Shown here: positions 52,538 through 63,794 of the stretch, piece after piece | How the letters are laid out: the number at the start of each line of letters is the position of its first letter | Numbering within the stretch: position 1 is the first letter of the stretch | Source of the DNA: Agrobacterium tumefaciens | GTDB taxonomy: Bacteria; Pseudomonadota; Alphaproteobacteria; Rhizobiales; Rhizobiaceae | Direction: 5' to 3' | NCBI GenBank assembly: GCA_025560025.1 | Contig: CP048486.1 | Span: 682,001 to 746,000 of the forward strand | Length of the DNA stretch: 64,000 nucleotides | Position numbers and translations under genes: made by a program | Notes under the pieces: generated by a model | Told to the model about the DNA's origin: nothing | Database searches by the model: none | Seen by the model: only the letters and a program-made list of their open reading frames with translations

Positions 52538-53320
52538 TCAGAGCGCGACCGCACCCGGCCCCGGCACCGCACCGGGCGGCACTTTGCCCAGAATGATCAT
52601 GCCAAGCACCTCGTCCTTGGTGACATCCTCTGTCCGTGCATGGCCCACCACCTTGCCGTTCTTCATTACGAAGACCCTGTCGGCCAGATCGAAGACATCG
52701 TGAATATCGTGGCTGATGAGGAAGATGCCGATGCCCTGCCGTTTCAGCTCCTTGACGAGATCGCCCACCTGCGCCGTTTCCTGCGGCCCGAGTGCGGCCG
52801 TCGGCTCGTCCATGATGAGGATGCGGGCATCGAAGAGAATGGCGCGGGCAATGGCGACGGACTGTCGCTGGCCGCCGGACAACGCCTTCACCGGCTCCTT
52901 GAACCGCCGGAAATTCGGGTTGAGACGCCCCATCACCTCGCGGGCCGAGGCTTCCATGGCGACATCGTCAAGCGTGCCCCATTTCGTCTTCAGCTCACGA
53001 CCGAGGTAAAGATTGGCGGCCGCATCGACATTGTCGGCCACGGCCAGCGTCTGGTAGATGGTCTCGATACCGTATTTCTTGGCATCGCGGGGATTGCGGA
53101 TATCCGCATCCTCGCCGTTGATGAGAATATCGCCGCCATCGCGCCGATAGGCGCCGGAGAGGATTTTGATCAGGGTCGATTTGCCCGCGCCATTATGGCC
53201 GAGAAGGGCAACCACCTCACCGGGGAAAAGATCGACAGAGGCGTTTTCCACCGCATGGATACCGCCGAAGGAAATGGAAATATTGCGCATTTCCACGAGG
53301 GGCGTGACTTGGTCCGTCAT
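52538..53320 (-). CDS. Sugar ABC importer ATPase (XylG/FrcA-like)
   Basis: A 260-residue single-domain ATPase. Walker [11 protein letters not shown]-loop region [14 protein letters not shown], signature [15 protein letters not shown], Walker [13 protein letters not shown] and a switch histidine in LISHDI are intact. It resembles the single-domain ATPases of CUT2-type sugar importers (fructose FrcA), which are shorter than the double-domain XylG or RbsA. It completes the importer with the permease 18 bases upstream. ATG 53320 follows GAGGAG. Confidence 0.9.
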   Translation of the reverse strand: MTDQVTPLVEMRNISISFGGIHAVENASVDLFPGEVVALLGHNGAGKSTLIKILSGAYRRDGGDILINGEDADIRNPRDAKKYGIETIYQTLAVADNVDAAANLYLGRELKTKWGTLDDVAMEASAREVMGRLNPNFRRFKEPVKALSGGQRQSVAIARAILFDARILIMDEPTAALGPQETAQVGDLVKELKRQGIGIFLISHDIHDVFDLADRVFVMKNGKVVGHARTEDVTKDEVLGMIILGKVPPGAVPGPGAVAL

Positions 53321-53338
53321 AGGAGTTCTCCTCGGTTC

Positions 53339-54652
53339 TTACTTGGCGCGGGCGCGGTAGATGGTGTCGAGCCAGACGGCGACGACCAGAACCACACCAA
53401 CGACGATGCGCTGGAAGGGCGTATCGATGCCCACCAGCACCATGCCGGATTGCAGCGATTGCATGACGAGCGCGCCGAGCATCGCGCCCGCTATGGTTCC
53501 GACACCGCCGGCAAGCGAAGTGCCGCCGATGACGGCCGCCGCAATGGTATAGAGCTCGTCGAGCTCGCCCTGGGCATTGGTGGCGGCATTGAGGCGGGCG
53601 GTCGAGATGGCCGCGGCGATGGCGCACAGAACGCCCATCAGCGTGAAGATCTTCACCGTGACCCAGCGGGTCTTGATGCCGGCAAGTTCCGCCGCTTCCG
53701 GGTTGCCGCCGATGGCGAAGACATAACGCCCGAAGCGCAGCCTTGTGGCGATGAAGGTCATGACCGCACCCACGGCAAGCGCCATCAGCACCGGAATGGC
53801 AATGCCGTGAGAAATGAACAGACCGCCTTCAGGCCAGGCGATGCCATTGGCATCGGCATAGTTGCGGGCAATGTTGACCGGCCAGGGATAGCTGTTCACT
53901 ACCGCCACGAAACCAATAACGATGAGGCAGCCGAGCGCCACCAGAAAATACTCCGCCCAGACCGGCCGCAGCGGAAAGCCGAAACGGCGGCGCTGGTGGC
54001 GGGAATTGAGAATGGCCGCAACGATGGCGACACAAGCGACGACGGCTGCGATCCAGCTCCAGGTCGCGCCGATCGAACCGCTGGTGCCGCCGCCCATCAG
54101 GCGAAAGGTGGAATCCATCGGCGCCACGGTGCGGCCGCTGGTGATGAACCAGGTGCCGCCGCGCCAGACCAGCAGGCCGCCGAGCGTAACGATGAAGGAC
54201 GGCACGTTCAGGAAGGCGATGATGGAGCCCTGCAGCATGCCGATGGCACCGCCAACGAGAATGCCGACCAGAAGCGTGACGATCCATGTCGCCCAATGTT
54301 CGAAGCCGAGGATCTGCGGCAGGATTTCCGCCTGCATGACACCCATGATCATGCCGGAAAAACCGAGGATCGACCCGACCGAAAGGTCGATATTGCGGGT
54401 GACGATGACGAGCACCATGCCGGTTGCCATGACAGCCACGGAGGCGGTCTGCACGGAGAGGTTCCAGAGGTTTCTCGGCGTCAGGAACAGGCCGCCGGAC
54501 AGGATATGAAATCCGATCCAGATCAGAAGAAGCGCGCCGACCATGCCGAGCAGGCGGGTATCCAGCTCCGTGGCGTTAATGAAACGGGCTATCGAGCCTG
54601 TTTTTTCCGTCTTTTGCGACGCTGTAGTATTGGACTGGGTCATATCGGCCAT
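53339..54652 (-). CDS. Sugar ABC importer permease (XylH type)
   Basis: A 437-residue permease of the CUT2 class with about 10-12 helices. The stretches LLLIWIGFHILSGGLFLTPRNLWNLSVQTASVAVMATGMVLVIVTRNIDLSVGSILGF and IKTRWVTVKIFTLMGVLCAIAAAISTARLNAATNAQGELDELYTIAAAVIGGTSLAGGVG are characteristic of XylH/GguB/FrcC permeases. The length fits XylH. The ATG at 54652 is chosen since the open frame upstream crosses a repeat and the preceding spacer. It is downstream of the binding-protein gene across a repeat and hairpin. Confidence 0.88.
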   Translation of the reverse strand: MADMTQSNTTASQKTEKTGSIARFINATELDTRLLGMVGALLLIWIGFHILSGGLFLTPRNLWNLSVQTASVAVMATGMVLVIVTRNIDLSVGSILGFSGMIMGVMQAEILPQILGFEHWATWIVTLLVGILVGGAIGMLQGSIIAFLNVPSFIVTLGGLLVWRGGTWFITSGRTVAPMDSTFRLMGGGTSGSIGATWSWIAAVVACVAIVAAILNSRHQRRRFGFPLRPVWAEYFLVALGCLIVIGFVAVVNSYPWPVNIARNYADANGIAWPEGGLFISHGIAIPVLMALAVGAVMTFIATRLRFGRYVFAIGGNPEAAELAGIKTRWVTVKIFTLMGVLCAIAAAISTARLNAATNAQGELDELYTIAAAVIGGTSLAGGVGTIAGAMLGALVMQSLQSGMVLVGIDTPFQRIVVGVVLVVAVWLDTIYRARAK

Positions 54653-54675
54653 GAACTGCCGGTGCTCCTCACATC

Positions 54676-54782
54676 TTAGAGCGTTTTCGCTTTTCCCTGA
54701 AACGCGAAAACGCTCCAAATCTTTGTTCTGACGCATTTCCGAAGGGAAAACCGGGCTCCACTCTTCCTGGAAATGCTCTAAA
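54676..54782. repeat. RIME1-like intergenic repeat
   Basis: A 107-base element of two palindromic parts: TTAGAGCGTTTTCGC with GCGAAAACGCTC at one end, and GCATTTCC with GGAAATGCTCTAAA at the other. The size, the AGAGCGTTTTCGC and AGAGCATTTCC ends and the intergenic place match the RIME1 elements of Rhizobium and Agrobacterium, which occur in many copies between genes. Its position splits the binding-protein and permease genes of the importer. Confidence 0.8.
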
Positions 54783-54813
54783 GGCGCTGCGCCATGAGCC
54801 ATGGCGCAGCGCC
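54783..54813. terminator. Hairpin after the binding-protein gene of the xylose-type operon
   Basis: A perfect 13-bp GC-rich stem around a five-base loop, 20 bases after the binding-protein stop. It has only a short T-tail (TTT after one A) on the minus strand, so it may partly terminate transcription and keep the binding protein at a higher level than the channel. Confidence 0.65.
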
Positions 54814-54832
54814 CGAACCGGGACCTATTCGA

Positions 54833-55873
54833 TCAATCGCAGGCTTTGACCGTTTTAGCCTTCACGCCCTGGCAGGCCGTTTCCTTCTTGATCCAGCCGG
54901 CGTCGATGACGACGTTCAGATTGTCCTTCGTGATGGCGATAGGCTTGAGGAAGACCGACTGCATCTTCACTTTTTTCGGACCGCCTTCAAAGGTAGAGAC
55001 ACCCTTGATCTCGGTCATCTTCTTGCCGCCGGCCAGTTCCAGCGCGATGCCGGCTGCTTCCTTGCCGAGTTCACGGCTGTCCTTCCAGACCGACACCGTC
55101 TGCGTGCCGAGCGCGACACGGTTGAGCGCGGCGAAATCGGCATCCTGACCGGAAACGGGAACCGAACCTGCAAGGCCCTGCGCGGCGAGAGCGGCGATGG
55201 CGCCACCGGCCGTGCCGTCATTCGAGGCGACGACCGCATCGACCTTGTTGTTATTCTTGGTCAGGAACTGTTCCATGTTCTTCTGGGCATTTTCCGGCTT
55301 CCAGCCATCGGTATAGGCTTCGCCGACATTCTTGATCTTGCCGCCGTCAATGGCCGCCTTCAGCACTTCCTGCTGACCCGCGAACAGGAAGTCCGCATTC
55401 GGATCAGAAGAGGAGCCCTTGATGAAGACGTAATTGCCTTCCGGCTTCACCTTGAAGACTTCGGCAGCCTGCAGACGGCCAACTTCCTTGTTGTCGAAGG
55501 TGATGTAGAAGGCGTTCTGGTTTTCGATCAGGCGGTCGTAACCGACGACCGGAATACCTTCGGCAACGGCCTTTTCAACGGCCGGGCCAATCGCGTCGCT
55601 GTCCTGCGCCAGGATGATCAGCGCGTTTGCGCCCTGGGAAATCAGCGATTCCACGTCGGTCAGCTGCTTTGCGGCCGATGATTGCGCGTCGGCGGAAATA
55701 TATTTCGCACCGGCCTTGTCGAGCGCCGCCTTGATGGCCGCCTCATCCGTTTTCCAGCGCTCTTCCTGGAAGTTCGACCAGGAAACGCCGACGACGAGAT
55801 CAGCGGCCATGGCGGCAGTGTGCAGGGAAACGAGTACGGCCGTACCCGCCAGAAGCTTGGCAAATGAATTCAT
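54833..55873 (-). CDS. xylF: Xylose-type ABC importer solute-binding protein
   Basis: A 346-residue periplasmic binding protein with a signal peptide ending AAMA. The mature part is close to D-xylose-binding proteins: [72 protein letters not shown], then VVGYDRLI and [17 protein letters not shown]. The characteristic WxxxxEERWK segment is the reason for the xylose assignment. ATG 55873 follows GGGAGG. It begins a leftward operon with permease and ATPase and is divergent from the ROK regulator, across a perfect palindrome. Confidence 0.88.
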   Translation of the reverse strand: MNSFAKLLAGTAVLVSLHTAAMAADLVVGVSWSNFQEERWKTDEAAIKAALDKAGAKYISADAQSSAAKQLTDVESLISQGANALIILAQDSDAIGPAVEKAVAEGIPVVGYDRLIENQNAFYITFDNKEVGRLQAAEVFKVKPEGNYVFIKGSSSDPNADFLFAGQQEVLKAAIDGGKIKNVGEAYTDGWKPENAQKNMEQFLTKNNNKVDAVVASNDGTAGGAIAALAAQGLAGSVPVSGQDADFAALNRVALGTQTVSVWKDSRELGKEAAGIALELAGGKKMTEIKGVSTFEGGPKKVKMQSVFLKPIAITKDNLNVVIDAGWIKKETACQGVKAKTVKACD

Positions 55874-55955
55874 GATGTCCTCCCGGTAAGGGCGAAACCT
55901 GCACCTCCATGCAGAAAAACGCCCGGAAAAAAGCTGCCGGTCTCTGTGGTTTCAC

Positions 55956-55980
55956 AATTTTCTCGACAGTCGAGAAAATT
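55956..55980. promoter_or_regulatory. Perfect 25-base palindromic operator of the xylose-type operon
   Basis: Twelve-base arms, AATTTTCTCGAC and its exact reverse complement, around one central A. It lies 82 bases from the binding-protein ATG and on the other side precedes the ROK gene, one base before an in-frame ATG. It is very probably the binding site of that ROK regulator. Confidence 0.8.
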
Positions 55981-56113
55981 AATGTCAGAGATTCCTAATG
56001 CTGTCAACAACGGCCGCGGGCAGCATCCGGGTGTCTTGATCTTGTCTGTGGCATGCGCCATCAGACAGGGGAGCACGACAGGAAAAAGCCGTTCAGGGAG
56101 CAGGCCCCAGCCC

Positions 56114-57349
56114 ATGTCCGCCATTGCAAGTACGGAACTGGTGCGCCAGAAAAACAGCCTGTCTGTGATGGCGGCCCTGCGCCTGCATGGCAGCCTTTCC
56201 CATACCGAGATGTCGTCCTTCACCGGGCTTGCCTCCGCCACCGTTTCCGCCATCACCATGGAACTGGAACGCGCCGGCCTCATTTTGCGCAAAGAGCAGC
56301 TTGCCGCTGCCGGACGTGGACGGCCGCGCATTCTTTTTGGGCCGCGCGGCGCCTATTGCCACGTCGCCATCATCATCATTTCGTCCGACAGCGTGCAATA
56401 TTCGCTGGTCGACTACGCCGGCAAGCTGGTGGACCGCTTTACCGAACAAAGGATCGCGGCTGAAAAAGGCAGGTTCGGACAATCGATTCTGACCGGGCTG
56501 GCACGGCTTGCGGACCGCTCGCGCATCGACCGTTACGATATTCTTCAGGTATCGATCAGCAGCAAGGGGCTCGTGGATGCCGCAACGGCAACCCTCGTCT
56601 GGTCACCCGTGCTCGGCAATGAAAGGATCGATTTCCAGCAATTGGTTTCCGGGGACGGCCGTATCCGCGTGACGCTGAACAACGAAACCCTGCTTGCCGC
56701 AAAAGCCGTCTGGATGAGGGAGCAGGCGAAGGAACGCCCGGCGCCGGAGGCGCTTGTTACCCTTTCGCTCGGCCACAGCATCGGTCTCGGCATTGCCCGC
56801 ACGGGCATGGAAGGAGCGATCGAGGTCAGCGCTCCCAATTTCGGTCACATGCTGCATCTCGCCGATGGCGCGCTGTGCCGCTGCGGCACAAGAGGCTGTA
56901 TCGAGGCCTATTCCGGGTTTTATGCGATCCTGCGCTCCGCTTTCGAAGCGCCGCCGCAGGCCGAACCGGCGAAATTCGTCCCTGTTGCCGAGGTGGACAA
57001 GATTGCCGCGTCAGCCCGTGCCGGCGCGCGCATGGCGCGTTTTGCCTTCCGCACCGCCGGGCTTGCTCTCGGCAATGGTCTTTCGCGCCTGTTCAGCCTG
57101 CATGGCCATATGCCGGTTTTCATCACCGGCCCCGGCACACGCTATTTCGATCTTCTGGAAAGCGGCCTTCACGACGGCCTTGCACAATCGCAGGCAGTAC
57201 GTTTCGGCGGCATGCCAAAAATCGGCATTGCGCCCGACGAACCGGAGCTGGTGTTTGAAGGGCATATGGAGCACGCGCTTTCGGCCGCCGACGACTACAT
57301 CCTGAGCGCCGACGGCCCTGAGAGAGCGGGGAGGAGTGCCGGGAACTGA
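56114..57349 (+). CDS. ROK-family transcriptional regulator (XylR-like)
   Basis: A 411-residue ROK regulator. The winged helix is NSLSVMAALRLHGSLSHTEMSSFTGLASATVSAITMELERAGLI. The ROK domain holds HSIGLGIARTGMEGAIEVSAPNFGHMLH and C-R-C-G-T-R-G-C-I-E-A-Y, the complete zinc-binding CxCGxxGCxE motif. The likely operator lies just upstream, and the xylose-type operon runs divergently, so it probably controls uptake. The start is uncertain: ATG 56114 precedes the helix-turn-helix by few residues; an ATG at 55982, 2 bases after the operator, gives 455 residues with an unconserved N-terminus. Confidence 0.87.
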   Translation: MSAIASTELVRQKNSLSVMAALRLHGSLSHTEMSSFTGLASATVSAITMELERAGLILRKEQLAAAGRGRPRILFGPRGAYCHVAIIIISSDSVQYSLVDYAGKLVDRFTEQRIAAEKGRFGQSILTGLARLADRSRIDRYDILQVSISSKGLVDAATATLVWSPVLGNERIDFQQLVSGDGRIRVTLNNETLLAAKAVWMREQAKERPAPEALVTLSLGHSIGLGIARTGMEGAIEVSAPNFGHMLHLADGALCRCGTRGCIEAYSGFYAILRSAFEAPPQAEPAKFVPVAEVDKIAASARAGARMARFAFRTAGLALGNGLSRLFSLHGHMPVFITGPGTRYFDLLESGLHDGLAQSQAVRFGGMPKIGIAPDEPELVFEGHMEHALSAADDYILSADGPERAGRSAGN

Positions 57350-57368
57350 TGGCTCCGCCGGCGGATGC

Positions 57369-58913
57369 TCAGGCGCGCTCCGCCACGGCTTCAGCCTTTT
57401 CCTCGCCACCCGTCAGTGTTGCCACGAATGCATCCAGACCGGCGGCCTCGTCCCTGCTCAGGCGCAGACCCTGTTTCGTGCGTCGCCAGAGAATGTCCTC
57501 GGCCGCGCAGGCCCATTCATGCTCGATCAGCCAGCGCACCTCGCATTCATAGAGCGTGCCGCCGAAATGCCGGCCGAGGCCGGAAACATCGGTGGCGCTG
57601 CCCAACAGTTCCACTGCCTTGGTACCGTAGTTCCTGACAAGCCGCTCGGCATGACGGCCATCGAGGAAGGGATAACGGGAGACAAGCGCCTGCACCTGCG
57701 CCTCATATCTTTGAGCGCCGAAATCGCCGCCGGGGAGATGCGAGCCCGCCGTCCACGGCTTGCCCTTTTCGCCAATCGCTGCACCGATCTTTTCCAGCGC
57801 ATGTTCCGCCAGCCGCCGATAGGTGGTGAGCTTGCCGCCGAAAATATTGAGGAGTGGTGCTTTCCCCTCGCCCTCTTCAACCTTCAGCACATAATCGCGC
57901 GTCGCCTCCTGCGCTTTCGAAGCGCCGTCATCGAAGAGGGGCCGCACGCCGGAATAGGTCCAGACGATATCTTCCGGCCGAACCGGCTCACTGAAATATT
58001 CGCTGGCCGCGTTGCAGAGATAGGAAATTTCATCTTCGGAGATGCGAACCCTGGCCGGATCACCCTCGTAATCGCGGTCCGTGGTGCCGATCAGTGTGAA
58101 ATCGCGCTCATAGGGAATGGCGAAGATGATGCGGTTATCAGGGTTCTGGAAGAAATAGGCGCGCGGGTCGGAAAACCTCCTGCGCACGATGATATGGCTG
58201 CCCTGAACGAGCCGGACATTATGCACGTCGTTGCGGCCGAAGACGCCGGAAAGCACATTGTCCACCCAGGGGCCGGCGGCATTGACCAGCATACGCGCCT
58301 TGTGCGTGGCCGCGCGTCCGTTTTTTTCATCCAGCGTCTCGATGAGCCACAAGCCGCCTTCGCGCCGTGCGGAAACGACCCGCGTGCGGTTCATGATCGT
58401 CGCGCCGCGATCCGCCGCGTCGCGCGCGTTGAGAACCACAAAACGGGCGTCATCCACCCAGCCGTCGGAATATTCGAAGGCCCTGGCGAAAGCCGGCTTC
58501 AGCGGCTTGCCCGCCGGGTCCTTGCGAAGATCGAGCGTGCGGGTCGCCGGCAGAAGCTTGCGGCCGCCGAGATTGTCATAAAGAAACAGGCCGAGCCGCA
58601 CCATCCAGGCCGGGCGCACGCCGCCTTTCTGGATGGGCAGGACGAAACGCATGGGCCAGATGACATGCGGGGCCATGGCCCAGAGGATTTCCCGCTCCAT
58701 CAGCGCTTCGCGCACCAAACGAAACTCGTAATGTTCAAGGTAACGCAGGCCACCATGAATGAGCTTGGTGGCGGCGGAAGAGGTGCCCGAAGCGAAATCG
58801 CCCTTTTCCGCAAGCGCTACGGAATAGCCTCTACCCACGGCATCGCGGGCAATGCCGCAGCCATTGATGCCGCCACCGATGACAAAAAGATCGAAAATAT
58901 TCTCGCCGGACAT
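57369..58913 (-). CDS. glpD: Glycerol-3-phosphate dehydrogenase, aerobic
   Basis: A 514-residue FAD enzyme that oxidises sn-glycerol-3-phosphate to dihydroxyacetone phosphate and passes electrons to quinone. It begins with the FAD-binding FDLFVIGGGINGCGIARDAVGRG and has KGDFASGTSSAATKLIHGGLRYLEHYEF, the GlpD signature, and later YTYSGVRPLF-like and KLTTYRRLAEHALEKI segments. The length is standard. ATG 58913 follows TGGAGG; the extension to 59054 is rejected. It stands alone and converges on the ROK regulator. Repeated ACGAA motifs upstream may bind a DeoR-type repressor such as GlpR. Confidence 0.93.
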   Translation of the reverse strand: MSGENIFDLFVIGGGINGCGIARDAVGRGYSVALAEKGDFASGTSSAATKLIHGGLRYLEHYEFRLVREALMEREILWAMAPHVIWPMRFVLPIQKGGVRPAWMVRLGLFLYDNLGGRKLLPATRTLDLRKDPAGKPLKPAFARAFEYSDGWVDDARFVVLNARDAADRGATIMNRTRVVSARREGGLWLIETLDEKNGRAATHKARMLVNAAGPWVDNVLSGVFGRNDVHNVRLVQGSHIIVRRRFSDPRAYFFQNPDNRIIFAIPYERDFTLIGTTDRDYEGDPARVRISEDEISYLCNAASEYFSEPVRPEDIVWTYSGVRPLFDDGASKAQEATRDYVLKVEEGEGKAPLLNIFGGKLTTYRRLAEHALEKIGAAIGEKGKPWTAGSHLPGGDFGAQRYEAQVQALVSRYPFLDGRHAERLVRNYGTKAVELLGSATDVSGLGRHFGGTLYECEVRWLIEHEWACAAEDILWRRTKQGLRLSRDEAAGLDAFVATLTGGEEKAEAVAERA

Positions 58914-58971
58914 AGAGCCTCCACGACAGCGTCGGGGAATCGCGTCCCCATCGTTGAAAGACAATTGCCAT

Positions 58972-59016
58972 AAAAACGAAAACAAAACGAATGTCAAAAG
59001 AAAACAAACGAAACAC
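58972..59016. promoter_or_regulatory. AC-rich repeat array upstream of glpD
   Basis: A run of AAAACGAA, AAAACAAAACGAAT, AAAAGAAAACAAACGAAAC: the ACGAA/ACAAA core recurs at least three times in 45 bases. Such CGAAA repeats are typical sites for DeoR-family repressors, for example GlpR. The protein binding here is unknown. Confidence 0.5.
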
Positions 59017-59085
59017 GTTCTGGCAAAGGTGAACGGCCGCTGCGCGCCGTCCACCGTATGGCCAGCCTCTTACGGGGTCTGTGTT

Positions 59086-59502
59086 TCAGCCATGTGTCGG
59101 GAAAACTTGCTCAAGCTCATAGAGCACGCCGCCCATATCCTTCGGATGCAGGAAAAGAACGGGATTGCCATGCGCGCCGATCTTCGGCTCGCCATTACCC
59201 AGAATTCGAACGCCTTTTTTGACGAGATCGTCGCGCGCCGCGAGAATGTCAGGCACTTCGAAGCAGAGATGATGCGTGCCGCCGCCCGGATTTCTTTCTA
59301 GAAAAGCGGCAATCGGCGAATTTTCGCCGAGCGGATAAAGAAGTTCGATCTTGGTATTGTCAGCCTGAATGAAAACCACCGTCACGCCGTGTTCCGGCAG
59401 GGATTGCGGTTCCGACACCTCTGCGCCCAACAGCCTGTAGCGCGCTACGGCGGCATTAAGATCGGGCACCGCGATGGCGACGTGATTCAATCTTCCGAAC
59501 AT
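59086..59502 (-). CDS. mce: Methylmalonyl-CoA epimerase
   Basis: A 138-residue vicinal-oxygen-chelate protein. MFGRLNHVAIAVPDLNAAVARYRLLGAEVSEPQ begins with the metal-binding His, and later THHLCFEVPDI and FLHPKDMGGVLYELEQ contain the other ligands. It interconverts (R)- and (S)-methylmalonyl-CoA between propionyl-CoA carboxylase and the mutase. ATG 59502 follows GAGGGGAAG. It lies 13 bases after the mutase gene in the same transcript, which supports the assignment. Confidence 0.92.
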   Translation of the reverse strand: MFGRLNHVAIAVPDLNAAVARYRLLGAEVSEPQSLPEHGVTVVFIQADNTKIELLYPLGENSPIAAFLERNPGGGTHHLCFEVPDILAARDDLVKKGVRILGNGEPKIGAHGNPVLFLHPKDMGGVLYELEQVFPTHG

Positions 59503-59515
59503 GGCCGTCTTCCCC

Positions 59516-61657
59516 TCACGCGTTGCGCCTGACGCCTTCGAGCAGGTCGAGGACCTTGTTGGCGGCATCCATGACATTGGTGCCGGGGCCGAAAATCGCC
59601 GAGACACCGTGGTCGAGCAGAAACTGATAATCCTGCCGTGGAATGACGCCGCCAACAACGACGATAATGTCTTCCGCGCCCTTCTGTTTCAGCGCCTCGA
59701 CCAGCTGCGGCGCAAGCGTCTTGTGACCGGCGGCGAGCGACGACATGCCGACCACATGCACCCTGTTCTGAACGGCGAGATCAGCCGCTTCAACGGGTGT
59801 CTGAAACAGGGGGCCGGCCAGCACATCAAAACCGATATCGCCGAAGGCGGAGGCGATGACCTTCGCACCGCGATCATGCCCGTCCTGCCCGAGTTTGGCG
59901 ACCATGATGCGCGGCTTGGTGCCGATCCTCTCAGCCACACCGGAAAGCCGGGCGGCAAGCGTGGCAAGTTCCGGCTCGTCCTTATAGGCCTCGCCGTAAA
60001 TATCGCTCACCACCTCCGGCACGGCGGCATGGTCGCCGAAGGCCGCACGCAGCGCATCGGAAATCTCTCCCACCGTGGCGCGGGCTCGGGCGGCAACAAC
60101 GGCGGCTTCGAGAATATTGCCCTTGCCGCTGCGGGCGATCTGGGAAAGTGCTGCCAAAGCGGCGGTCACGTCCTTGCCATCGCGGCGGCGGCGCGTTTCT
60201 TCGATGCGGCGGATTTGCGCGGCGCGAACGGCGGCGTTGTCGATATCGAGAACATCGATATCCTCTTCATTTTCGAGACGATAACGGTTGACGCCAACGA
60301 TAACCTCTTCGCCCTTGTCCACCGCCGCCTGCCGGCGTGTCGCCGCCTCCTCGATCAATCGTTTTGGCAGGCCTTCCGCCACGGCCTTCGTCATGCCGCC
60401 GAGCGCCTCGACCTCCTCGATCAGCGCCCAGGCCTTCTCTGCCAGTTCATCCGTCAGGCTTTCGACATAATAGGAGCCGGCCAGCGGATCGACCACCTTG
60501 GTAACGCCGGTTTCGTGCTGAAGGATAAGCTGGGTATTGCGGGCAATGCGGGCGGAAAACTCCGTCGGCAGGGCAATCGCCTCATCGAAGGAATTGGTAT
60601 GCAGCGACTGCGTGCCGCCGAGCACGGCGGACATGGCCTCAAAGGCAGTGCGGACGATGTTGTTATAGGGGTCCTGTTCCTGCAGCGAGACGCCCGACGT
60701 CTGGCAATGGGTGCGCAGCATCAGCGACGAGGCCTTTTGCGGCTTGAACTCTTCCATGATGCGCGACCAGAGCAGGCGCGCGGCGCGCAGCTTGGCCGCC
60801 TCCATGAAGAAATTCATGCCGATGGCGAAAAAGAACGACAGGCGACCGGCGAAATCATCGACATTCAGCCCCTTGGCCAGCGCCGCCCGCACATATTCGC
60901 GGCCATCCGCCAGCGTGAAGGCCAGTTCCTGCACCAGCGTCGCGCCCGCTTCCTGCATGTGATAGCCGGAAATGGAGATGGAATTGAATTTCGGCATCTC
61001 CTTTGCCGTATATTCGATGATGTCGGCAATGATCCGCATCGAGGGCTCCGGCGGATAGATATAGGTATTGCGGACCATGAACTCCTTGAGGATATCGTTC
61101 TGAATTGTGCCGGAAAGGGCGGCGCGGGGCACGCCCTGTTCTTCCCCCGCAACGATAAAACTGGCGAGCACCGGAATGACCGCGCCATTCATGGTCATCG
61201 ACACCGAGACTTTTTCGAGCGGAATGCCATCGAACAGGATTTTCATGTCCTCGACGCTGTCGATCGCCACGCCGGCCTTGCCGACATCGCCCTCTACACG
61301 CGGATGATCGCTGTCATAACCGCGATGGGTGGCAAGATCGAAGGCAACGGAAACACCCTGCTGGCCGGCGGCGAGCGCCTTGCGGTAAAAGGCGTTCGAG
61401 GCTTCGGCCGTGGAAAAACCGGCATATTGGCGGATGGTCCAGGGCCGGCCGGCATACATGGTGGCACGCGGGCCGCGCGTGAATGGCACAAAGCCCGGCA
61501 GGCTGTCCAGATGGGAAATCTTTTGAAGATCGTCAGCGGTATAGAGCGGCTTGACCTCGATGCCTTCGGGCGTGTGCCAGACGAGCGTTTCCGGTGAGCG
61601 CTTCAGCTCCTTTTCGGCAAGCTGCAGCCAATCCCGCACCGTTTTTTCACCCGACAT
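59516..61657 (-). CDS. Methylmalonyl-CoA mutase
   Basis: A 713-residue adenosylcobalamin enzyme that converts (R)-methylmalonyl-CoA to succinyl-CoA. The N-terminal TIM barrel has the [28 protein letters not shown] signature and [12 protein letters not shown], and the C-terminal cobalamin domain has [18 protein letters not shown], in which D-x-H-x-x-G carries the cobalt-ligating histidine. It is a single fused chain like human MUT or McmA, not two subunits. The neighbours, mce and pccA, complete propionyl-CoA metabolism. A dedicated chaperone (MeaB) is not seen here. Confidence 0.95.
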   Translation of the reverse strand: MSGEKTVRDWLQLAEKELKRSPETLVWHTPEGIEVKPLYTADDLQKISHLDSLPGFVPFTRGPRATMYAGRPWTIRQYAGFSTAEASNAFYRKALAAGQQGVSVAFDLATHRGYDSDHPRVEGDVGKAGVAIDSVEDMKILFDGIPLEKVSVSMTMNGAVIPVLASFIVAGEEQGVPRAALSGTIQNDILKEFMVRNTYIYPPEPSMRIIADIIEYTAKEMPKFNSISISGYHMQEAGATLVQELAFTLADGREYVRAALAKGLNVDDFAGRLSFFFAIGMNFFMEAAKLRAARLLWSRIMEEFKPQKASSLMLRTHCQTSGVSLQEQDPYNNIVRTAFEAMSAVLGGTQSLHTNSFDEAIALPTEFSARIARNTQLILQHETGVTKVVDPLAGSYYVESLTDELAEKAWALIEEVEALGGMTKAVAEGLPKRLIEEAATRRQAAVDKGEEVIVGVNRYRLENEEDIDVLDIDNAAVRAAQIRRIEETRRRRDGKDVTAALAALSQIARSGKGNILEAAVVAARARATVGEISDALRAAFGDHAAVPEVVSDIYGEAYKDEPELATLAARLSGVAERIGTKPRIMVAKLGQDGHDRGAKVIASAFGDIGFDVLAGPLFQTPVEAADLAVQNRVHVVGMSSLAAGHKTLAPQLVEALKQKGAEDIIVVVGGVIPRQDYQFLLDHGVSAIFGPGTNVMDAANKVLDLLEGVRRNA

Positions 61658-61790
61658 GCATCTCTCCCCTTCTGCATTTCATTTTAGCACTGTGGCGGGT
61701 GATCGTGACGAAAATCGAACGATCCGCCCGCAGGTCCGACCCCGTAAACCGCTCCGGCCCACATGCGTTCCGGAAAAACGGCAGCGGCCT

Positions 61791-63790
<2,000 letters not shown>

Positions 63791-63794
<4 letters not shown>

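Noticed and set aside
52640..54679. A 679-codon rightward frame opposite the xylose-type ATPase and permease genes
   Set aside because: It spans two real genes on the other strand and gives an Asp/His/Arg-rich product without domains.
57336..58973. A 545-codon rightward frame opposite glpD
   Set aside because: glpD is certain from its motifs and codon pattern; this frame has no matching feature.
59501..61597. A 698-codon rightward frame opposite the methylmalonyl-CoA mutase gene
   Set aside because: It is an antisense shadow of a strongly conserved enzyme.
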